In this document: one piece after another, positions 45,101 to 55,293 of the stretch | Layout of the letters: each line of letters begins with the position of its first letter | How positions within the stretch are numbered: position 1 is the stretch's first letter | NCBI RefSeq assembly: GCF_918797505.1 | Contig: NC_092793.1 | Coordinates: 85,944,411 to 86,008,410 of the forward strand | DNA length: 64,000 nucleotides | Reading direction: 5' to 3' | Source: Bemisia tabaci | Lineage: Eukaryota; Arthropoda; Insecta; Hemiptera; Aleyrodidae | Made by a program: the position numbers and the translations under genes | The notes under the pieces: model-generated | Databases searched by the model: none | The model's input: the letters and a program-made list of their open reading frames with translations, nothing else | What the model was told of the DNA's origin: nothing

Positions 45101-48100
45101 AGCTTTTCTTAACTTAAGATGTATGAGTCCACATTTAAAGAATTACTGTGAGAACGAAGTGATGAATAGTGGCGAAAATGTTATCTTTGGCCACGGCCGC
45201 CATCTTGGATTTTGAAATTTTGAAAATCTGACCTGAAATTCGAGTTCCCCTTTGAAAAATACCCCCGAATACCGAGTTACACGAAAATCGAGCGAACAGG
45301 AGCTGACTTAGCATTTTAGGCCACGGCCGCCATTTTGGATTTTGAAATTTTGAAAATCTGACCAAAAATACGAGTTTCCCGTCGTAAAGTACCCACGGAT
45401 ACCGAGTTTCACGAAAATCGAGCGAACAGGAGCCGACTTAGCATTTTAGGCCACGGCCGCCATCTTGGATTTTGAAATTTTGAAAATCTGACCAAAAATA
45501 CGAGTTTCCCGTCGAAAAGTACCCCGGAAACCGAGTTTCACGAAAATCGAGCGAACAGGAGCCGACTTAGCATTTTAGGCCACGGCCGCCATCATGGATT
45601 TTGAAATTTTGAAAAGCTGACCAAAAATTCGAGTTTCCCGTCGAAAAGTACCCCCGGTCAGAAAGTTTCAAGAAAATTCGTCGATAAATGCCCCCTAAAA
45701 CCTGAAATTTCATCTATAATGCTGTGACGTCACGCGACAGGATTGAACCTGTTGAAATCTCGGTACAGTAGCTTTATATAATTCATACTTTCTAGGTATT
45801 TTAAAGGACAAAATACGAGGGCTGAAAAATAACTTTACGGATGAAACTTAGAAAGTTTTAGTTTCGAAAAGGTTTAAGTGCTCTGAATGAAGTAGTAAGG
45901 ACGAAGAACAAGCTGCATAACTACTAGTCGCTCCTAGAAGGGTTTGTAGGGATATTTCGACCTCACTCTTCATCAGCAGCTATAGCTCAGTTGGTAGAGC
46001 GCTCGGCTGTGAATCCAGTCGCCGCGCGCCGTGGGTTCGAATCTCCACAGGTCCGCTCGAGATTTTACGCCGCAACATCTCTCCATTGGTAAGTCAAGTT
46101 GTCTAATATATGTCTCCTTGTCTCTCTAATTAACTTGTGTAATACTTGTATGTACTGAATAAATCACTAAATAGTTGATGATGTGTGAACAGAAAACATG
46201 TACTCTTCACAAGTAGAGTGCGCTCCTGATCAATTTTTGGAAATCCTGATCTAAGAAAACAGAAATCTTGATCCAAGAAACGATGGAATTTTAAATTAAG
46301 AAACCAGGTTTCTTGGTTCAACAACTTTCGGATGCTAGATCCAAGAAGCATGTTTCTTGTCGCCGCTTTTAAGCAACCAGGACTCTTAAGTCAATGCACC
46401 ATTGCATTGGTCTAAGAAGGTTTTTTTTCCAGTAACTTCTTAGGAAAGGGGTCGGCAACGTTGCCGAGGAAATGGTTGCTCGAACGGCAAGGTTACCAAT
46501 ACCTTGCCGTCAGGTTGCCGATCTCGTGCCGTACCGTTACGGCAACGCTGCCGACGCGTAAGCATCCAGGATTGCCGGAAACGTTGCCGCGGTAACATTT
46601 CCGGTAGCCTTACCTCATTTCCACGGCAAGGTTACAGTAATGTTACGCTAGGGTTTTTTTTCTATATGGGCAGGTTGTGTCGCCAGTTCGGGGATATGGT
46701 GTCAAGCCATTCTCTCCCGACCAGCATTTTAGTTGGTTTAGCAAATTTGACAACAATCAGCCTGAGGGTGTATCTATTGGGTTGAACGAAAACTGTTACC
46801 TTAATTTCTCCTATAGTGTTTAAGGGCTGTCCGTCAACATTCCATAAGCGAGATGTGCACTTTTCTACTTTAGAATCTGGGAATTTGTCAGAAAATTCAC
46901 CGAGAGACATTAGTGACACTGCTGATCCCGAGTCAAATTCGCACTCAACACTTTTATCATTTATAACTATATTTCCCAGTAATGGGTTGTTGGTTACACA
47001 GTACACATAGAGGTTAGATTGTGACTTAGAAGAAGTCGGTGCTAAGGTTAATTGCGCGGAGGGAATGTTGCGGACTTGGAGGTCGCTTGTTGACTTGGTG
47101 ATTGGTAGGTGAGCATTGGATATCCTTCCCACGATGATTTCTTCGATTTCCTCATCGGTGGATTCTTCCAACACTGCTTTGGCTTGGTTGCAGGCGGTGG
47201 ACGTGTGACCTTGGATTCCACAATTGAGGCATTTCCAATACCGGGCAGGGCAGTAGTTAGGATTGTGCAGTCTTGTACATCTATAACATTGAGTGGTAGT
47301 TTGCGGGTTGACTCTGCGGTTGGGTTGTTGACGTGATTGTTGACCGTTGTTTGGTTGACGTGCGTTGAAATTCCGTTGATTGTTTGATTGACGATAGTTG
47401 GTGCGCTGATTTGAGTTCGTGGCTGGAAATTGGTTGCTAGATTGAGGTTGAGGTGGTGAGCTTTGATTAAATGAACGATTAACAGGTCGAAATGAGTTAG
47501 ACTTGTTATTACACGGAAAAAAAAGACCTGTCATTTTAACAGTCGCATTGAATGTTAAATTTGTTTGACGTTTCTCTGTTCTTTTAGTTGTCGTGACTGT
47601 TAATTGAACATTTTAAGTATGTTGAAACAAAAGTGTGCAAATCTGTTAGCTCAACATCTTATTAATGCTTTTGAAATAACATTCTGTATGTTATTCCATC
47701 ATCACACGACTGCTGAGTTAACATCAGTGCGGTTCATTAAATCAACAGTTCCTGAAGCTTTTGGAATGACTGTCATTGACTTTTGATTTTACAGTCCACA
47801 CGTTATTTTGACATTCGTTTGGATTTTAAATTTACATTCGTGTAGGTGTTGGTCTAATGTTTTGAAGGCCGTTAAATTCGCAGAAATAATCTGCTAAAGC
47901 AACAGCGAGGGTGTCGAAATAGCAGCCCTTTCGAATGCTCATTTAACAGCGGGTTGACGGTAAAATCCTGACCTTTGCACGGAGCATCCCATCCCAGCCA
48001 GTCCCGCGCGATCGGCGCAGCGCGCATGCGCAGTTATGAACAGTCGTCGATCGCCCCGCTGCGAGTGGTGACGCAGAAAACCTGTCCTTACCCTCCAGTC

Positions 48101-51100
48101 TCCACTGTCCACCCTCCTTCTCGAGGGTTGCGCTTGCGCGCCGATCTGACAAAGGGCCCGGTCAGGGAAATTCTCAGAACTCTAACGGCTGTTTCTTCCC
48201 TCGGCGTTGTTTGCGCATTCCAGTCCAGTCCAGTCCTGGTCCAGTCTGTTCGCTGAGGCGGCCATATCACTGTTTAAAGGGATTTCGTTTGCTCAACAGT
48301 CAGTGGTTTTGAGTCGGAGAAGTCTTGCGTTTGCGTTTCGAAATCGTGCTCAAATTGTGTGTGCGAGTGAATTTTGGCGAAGAAAGTGATTAGTTTTGAT
48401 ACTCAGTGCGCGATCTGCAAAATTAGTAGCTCCGTAGGAAAGTAACTCTTACGATATAATCAAATTTGGGCACACTGGAATCAGTTGCGGGCAGACGTCA
48501 TTTTGTAAGGCATCATTATGAATCCACTCAACTCGGAATTTCTTCTGCTATATATTTGCGTTTTTTGGTTTCAATTTCACCTTTGACGTTACACGCACTC
48601 TCAAATCAATTAGGTTTGCGTCCAGTGCATCCAATTATTATTTTTAGCGTGCCTTACATATTTATATGCAGGCACGCTTTTGATTTCGTTTCCTGTAGAT
48701 TATACCATCAGCCCTGTCTTCGATACTTTCCGATGGGTTTTTGCAGAATCCTAATTCCATTGTGTGATTTTTTCCTTTTTTTGGTTCAAAGAAATTCAGG
48801 CTGTTTTGAAATGAAATGAAATGATAATTTAGCAAATCATAATCTTGGTAGAATTTTTTGAACTCTTTTATAATACATTTTTGGTGTTTTTAATTCATGA
48901 GCACGATCGGCTGTTTGGTTCTTACGTTGTTTTTTATTGATGACGCCAACGTGACACCGTTACATTGTCTTAATGACGTAAAGTGTTTCAATGTGTAATA
49001 CAGTGTATGTGCAATATCTGTCCAGGCCGCGAGTGATAAGTTGGGTTATTTGGAAAAAAGAAAATAATCGGTGGAGAGGAAGGGTTTAAAATGTACCTCA
49101 CATAATTTGTTGCCGACCCCTAGGCCATGATCAATTCTGCCCAACCGAGAACTGCAAAGATGTATACTTAATGTAGTGTTTTTGTGCATTTAAACTGTTA
49201 AAATGTTTGTGAAATTAACTCATTGTGAAACTGATTTAGTCTGTAAATGTTACTTTGACCGGAATATTATCTACGGTTTTTGTATCATTTACTTGAAACC
49301 AGTTAAGCAATTATCAGCTATTTACATAAGCATGTAAGTATGACCATGGTTTTTTACAGCTGCGTGGCATCGTGTCTGCCACATTAACAGCAGTGTGAAT
49401 GAAAATTCAAAAGCTAATTTGCGTTTACATGAGCAGCAGCGCTGCTACATCGACAGCAACGTGGATTTAAATTCAAAGACGAACCGGCTGTCATGAAAAC
49501 AGCGACGCTGCTTTTTCGACAGCAGCGGTCGCTGTTAAATCGAAAGCAGCGTGAACGTCAATCTGATGGGGAACCGGCGTTTACGCCAGCAGCTGCGCTG
49601 TCAGTGTAACATACTATTTGATGTAGGTTGAGCAGATTTTGCTGTCATTGTTACATCTATGTACTGTCAATGTGACAGCAAAGCGCCTGTTATAATAACA
49701 GACAAAGGTAATGTTATTTTAATAACCAGGATGCTGTGCCGTTTTTTAACAGCCAAGGGCTGTTCCCTTAACAGTCGCGACGATTAAAATGACAGTCCTT
49801 TTTTCTCCGTGTAGTTCTGCGGTTGACTTGGTTATTGACTTTGTTGACTGAGGCGGGTTTAAGTTCGCTGGCAATTGTCTCGAAGTTGCGAACAAACTTG
49901 ATGGCATCCTCCAGGGTTAAGTCGCTTTTCTCCCACAACTTTTTCTTGAGGTTGACGGAGTTGAGCCCATTTACAAATTTGACTAGGAGCCTGTTCTTGA
50001 GGTTGTCTCCAAAGTTGCATTTGTCTGCAAGAAGTCTAAGAGAGGTTAGATACACTGCAGCAGTTTCGCCTTCTGCTTGAACTCTAGATTCAAACTTTAG
50101 AATATCGGAAAAAGGATCTTGTTTGGTTCGTAGGTTTCTTGGAGGAGTGTGACAAGTTGGTCAAATGATTTGCTTGATGGTTTCTCAGGCAACAATTGAG
50201 TTCTTAGTTCTGAGTAAACGTCAAAGGATAGGTAGTTCAGAAGTACCTTGCGTTTGCTGGATGCCTCGGTGATTTCATTGAGGTCGCAGAAGTTCTCAAG
50301 CATTTCTAGCCATGTTGACAGGGAGACTTTGGCTTCAAAGGGTTTCAGGGTTCCCACATACGTTGCTGTGGTTGCAGGAAGCGTCCGGTTGGGTAGCTCT
50401 TGATTTCGATCGTTCATTTTTCGTACCTAAGGATAAGGTTTTCGACTTTGACGGGTTGCACGGTAGCCACGGCCACGCGGTTCACTAGGTTGGCTTCGCT
50501 TGACACGGTTATTTCGGTTTCTACAAGTACTTTGGTTCAGCCGGTCATGGCCGGCGCGGCGCGGTTGGTTGACAATAAGTAAAACGATTTTTTAATCCTC
50601 GTCGCCAATGCTATATTTGGTGGACTCGAAACGGGAAGACAAAAAAGATGAGATAAACGAATGTAGGGATGACGAACCAAGTGAGATTTATTCAGACGAC
50701 ATTGCTTAAAACGGTTCGACCGGTGTGGGGGGCAATTCGAACATAACAAAAACAAAAAAAAACTTGGACTTTCCTCCCCACAAAGATGACAGTCCTAAGC
50801 CTGTACAAAGTGTGAAGGTGAAATTGTTGTGATGTTTATCTTCCAGTTGGTCACCATAAGCGTCTTAAAATTAAGGGTAGCCCGTTGGCGTAATTTTTCA
50901 AATTTCTACCAGCCAGTTCGCGGACTGGGCAAATCAAATGGCCAGTTCGCGGACTGGGCAACGGGGGTGGCCAGTCCGCGAACTGAGCAACTTTTCTGCC
51001 CAGTCCGCGGACTGCGGGCAATAACACCAACGGGGTGTGTCTTATCGATGGATGTAGAATCAAACGAACTATCGATTAAAATACTTTTTATTCAAATCAA

Positions 51101-54100
51101 AATAGAGCCCTATTTTAATAATTGCGGATTTGTAAAAATTGATCAATTTAAAAATCAAAAAATTGGCAACATCGCGTGTTAAAATTGATGAGACATTTGA
51201 GTCATGCAAATATCTTTGAATTGCGTATTTTTAGAAAATTTTCGTCCAAACCGCGACCTCATCGCTCAATTTTAATATCACCTACGGACTTTTCACGTTT
51301 CCGACTTGGCAACGCTGTAGCGCGCCGGGAGAATCTTTTGCGAACTTGCCGTTACGGGAAAAAGGCGTGTCCTATGATAGGTAAAAACATATCCAACTCC
51401 GGGAAAAATTCATGAGGGGGGCAAATCGCCGATTTTGAATAACCCTCGTTGGCTATTTGCGTACCGGAAACGTCGTTTTTCTATTTGCTCATCCGTGTTA
51501 GGTATTTTATGAAATGCCTAGGGCCTAGGCATATGACAAAACGCCTAGGCATTTGACAAAACATCAAGCCATTGGATAAAATGACTAGGCTAATTGAAAA
51601 ATCATCTTATTCATTGTCTTTTGACTATTTGCCTTGGCATTTTACTAAATTCCGCTTTTGACTATTGACCGTCGACATAAAGATAGCTTCATCTACAACT
51701 TTCTCTTCATCATTAATAATGGCCTCGTCTACAACTTGGTCCATAACTTTGTCTATGATTTTCTCTATCACTTAGGTACTCCATTGCTTTGTCCATAACT
51801 TTGTCCATAACTCTGTCTGTAACCTTAACTATAACTTTGACTATCGATTTGTCTAAAACATTGTCTATAGCCTCGTCTATACCTTCATTTGTGGCTTTGT
51901 CTAAGACTGTCCATCGCCTGGTCCATAGCTTTATCATTAGGTAAGTTTGTCTGTAGCATTGTCTATCACTTTGATGATCATAATTGGTCCTCGTTTGTCT
52001 CCAACTTTGTCTAAAACGGAGTCTATAGCTTTGTCTGATCCTTTTGCTATAATTTAGTCTATAGCTTTTTCTACAACTTTGTCCTCTTCCTATAGGGCCC
52101 GAGATGCTGTATCACCCCGGCAAACCTCGTCAGTCCGGCCCTAATTTTATTTATATAAATAGGTAGATGTGAACTCACACTAAAAGCTAATATGTACTGT
52201 TTACTTTCAATAAGGCTTTTTGTGTATTCCTCAATTTTTTCCATTGTTGTCCTTGCATTTATGTCAATTAGCCCCAGCTGGAATAAGTATTTACTGTAGT
52301 AAAGCATTGATGACGGATCCGTGAAGCCGTTCCCAACTGCAATACCTGCAAACCCAAATCAAAAGTTTATAATCACGGTAAAAAAACAATGTCTCCGGGG
52401 CAAAAAGACATTAAAAAATGCTCTACTTTAGAGATCCCATGTAACATTTTTTTAAAGGGCAATAATTAATAAAGGCGCAATTTTCTCATGTAAGGTTGTT
52501 AAATATTTGCAGGTCTAGGACGCCCCCTATTCTCAAGAAGAAAACCAATGAAAAGTCTCGATGAACCTCAAGATAAATAGCAAAAATTGACGGAAAAATT
52601 CGAAAATTCGGTAAATGTTGAGATTTTAAGGGCTTTTCGGAACCTCAAAACGATGACAGAAATCAAAATCGTTTTACAGATTTTGTTTTTAGATAGATTG
52701 GAATGATTTAAGTTGTAAGATGCTGTATTTGTTTGGAAATATGTCGTTTTAATTGATTTAAGCTGCATCTTATGGACACAGGTGTATACCTACTCAGGTC
52801 TTTCTCCCAGGAGGACCTGGCTCCCCTACCACCGGGGAGTACTGAGCGGGCCTCCCCCGGAAAAATTTTGAAATTTCAACTCTATTTGGACGCATTTTGA
52901 GGCTCCCAAGACGCAGATTTTTCATCAATTTCTGCTGAAAAATTACGCTTACTTTTTTGACTTTTAGCAAAGAATACTTTCGAATTGTTTTATTCAATAG
53001 AACCTGAAACTTGTTAAAATTTTAACTCAAAGTTGACGCATCTTGAGGCTTCAATTATGAAAATTTTAGAAAATGCAAGTGTATGAACAAGGTGTTTTCA
53101 TTTCAGACTCTACATTTATAGAGATAATAATCCTCGACTAAGGTCTTTTCTAACCATCCAGAATTTTTTTGCAAGGGGGAGGGCAAGATGATACTTTTTT
53201 AATTCTAGGGGGGCAAAGGACCCTCTGGACCCTCCCCCCTTTCGTGCGCCAATGCTTACGAACCTATGTGATGCTTTAATATTCATAAGAAATTTCAATT
53301 GGTATTCCGTTTTGTACCTTGTAGATTAATTTTTGGTCCTCCTTCAACGTTCATTTGGTGTATTTTGGATGCAAGAGCTGGCACGAACTTTCCTACAATT
53401 GGACATAATTACATCACTCAGTTATTAATTTACCAAATTAAATTACCTATTTTGGATATGGATGGATATCACTACCCATCATGTCATTGCCATTATATCA
53501 AAGAATGTATCGACAGTGTGACCATACTTAAAATGAGAAACTTCATAAAAATAGCAGCACTTGAACTTCAACGACTAACTGTAGTACCTCGGTTGGCGGT
53601 AGGTAATACGGCGATAATGGAGCCTCGAGCACAGCTGTTGTCAGAAACCAAAATTGGTGCGACTTGGCAACACCGAAGTGCGTTGTTGTCAAGTAACCTA
53701 ACTTAAGTCTGGTTGTGTCAAGTAGGTAACCTAAAAAGAGACAAACCCAAGTAGCATTTTTCAACGGAAAAATGGCGATTTTTGTACGATTTCATCGGCG
53801 ACAAAATCGCTAGGATCATCAACATCTGAGCAATTATCCTCGATCTTTCCGCGATTTTATCGCCCGAAAAAATTGCGATTTTATCACGATAAGATCGAGT
53901 ATAATCGCTCAGATACTGATGGTCCTAGCGATTTTATCGCCAATAAAATCGCCAAAGAAAATGGGGTTTGCGTTGTTTCTCGCCGCGAGCCATATGACCT
54001 ACGCGGTGGACTCACGCGTCTTCAGCCGATTTCCGTCAGGTTCAGTCGTCAGGTCCTTTGACGAAGACGAGCGTAAAATCCTCGGAGCCTCCGCGGGAAT

Positions 54101-55234
54101 TCGAACCCGAGTCGCTGAGGTGGTAGGCCAGCACATTGCCACTCGGCTGTGGCCACTAAATGGCTAATGAGTGCGAATTCAAGCCTCTTAGATGGATCGG
54201 CGCTTCGCAACCTCAGTCACAACTTTTGTCATTGCGTAGACTGACACCGAGTTTTCATCGGACTTTTTTTTTTATTTTCTCTCCTCTGTATTTTATTTCA
54301 TATCTTGAAATACGGTTGGTAAAATAAGGGTCTATTGGTAATCTTATCATTCTGTCTCGGTAAAATTACCAATAATGGTGAGATGGCAAAGTTACCGATG
54401 GAGCTTGGTAAAAATGCCAATATTTTTTGTCGACTGTGGTAGAATTACCGAGATAAAATGGTGAAGTTACTGGAATTGATTACAAATAAAAGTGGTATTC
54501 TTACCTGAAAAAATCAGTAAAAATACCGGTTTTTAGGTAAGCTCACCAATCTGTCTTTGGTAACATTACCAATAATTGGTAAAAAAAAGTGAGATGGTAA
54601 AGTTACCAACGGACTTAGGTAAAAACGCCGAGAATTTTTTCTCAGTGTGGGCTTACCTCCCACCATCCAAGCCCCACGCCTAACCCCGTATCGAATCGTT
54701 CTTACACCTCCGCTAATTGCAATTTAACCCCTCAAAACAAACTCCGCGTCACCCCACTCCTCCTCTCCTCTCTCTCAACCCCACCTCATACCATTTCCCT
54801 TATGACCACACAGAGGCGATTTTAGAAGTTGGAAAATTTTCATCTTAATTGGGGGGGGGGGGGGGGTGGCGCGGCGGTATGCGATCTCCCTCTACAGGCT
54901 GTCACAGGTCAATGGAGACGGAGGCAGCATCTCTCAACGCGCGTTCGGTCCTCTGAATCGGGTGAACCTTATCATGAGGCTTTTCAAAGAATTCGATAAA
55001 CTTTAACAGTGGCTCAGTTAATAGTCTGTTCCATTATTATACCTGCGAAAGCGGGGTTCAAATATCGAACAGTCCAATTTTTAGTGTATTTTCCGAAGGA
55101 AATACACTATTGCATTCTCCCATGATGTCGGACCCAGACCCGAGACCTTGTGAAGAGCACCGATCACGGGTCGTAGATCACGAAAATATATGCCATTCAA
55201 ATTTTATATATATATATATATATGGGTATGTATG

Positions 55235-55293
<59 letters not shown>

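Larger units (their letters stand above)
44751..46433. mobile_element. 1.7-kb motif-array element (TCTTGAATCAAG), nested
   Basis: Left end CACTGGAAAAAAAA, right end TTTTTTTTCCAGT; AAC occurs on both sides (44748-44750 and 46434-46436), a likely 3-bp duplication. Ends carry arrays of TTCTTGAATCAAG/ TCTTGGATTAAG. The interior holds a 130-bp tandem repeat and a tRNA-like sequence. The CAC start with short subterminal repeats is like CACTA/EnSpm elements (inference). Confidence 0.75.
43971..46665. mobile_element. 2.7-kb motif-array element (CGGCAACGTTGCCG)
   Basis: The left boundary CCCATATAGAACCTAGCC and the inverse of the right boundary CCCATATAGAAAAAAAACCC agree. With ATAGAA...TTCTAT as the ends the duplication is AT, and its removal would put the two LTR-2 pieces in the same frame. 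About 780 bp at the left and 220 bp at the right consist of varied copies of CGGCAACGTTGCCG and GGTTACGGTAACC-like motifs. The middle is occupied by the element 44751-46433. Confidence 0.78.
40726..50748 (-). mobile_element. LTR-2: Ty3/gypsy LTR retrotransposon with three nested insertions
   Basis: 140-bp LTRs at 50609-50748 (5') and 40726-40865 (3'), reading TGTTATG...TCA/GCA on the minus strand, with an exact AAAAC duplication (40721-40725 and 50749-50753). Order on the minus strand: LTR, primer-binding site, gag in two pieces, protease, pol, purine tract, LTR. Two DNA elements (47512-49811 and 43971-46665) split gag and the protease/pol junction; a third (44751-46433) sits inside the second. 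The element's own length is about 5 kb. Confidence 0.92.

Noticed and set aside
45979..46062. Functional tRNA gene
   Set aside because: Boxes A and B are good, but the acceptor stem does not pair and the anticodon stem has a mismatch.
53299..53706. 135-codon plus-strand open frame
   Set aside because: It overlaps, on the opposite strand, the well-supported 75-nt carboxypeptidase exon and has no recognisable domain.
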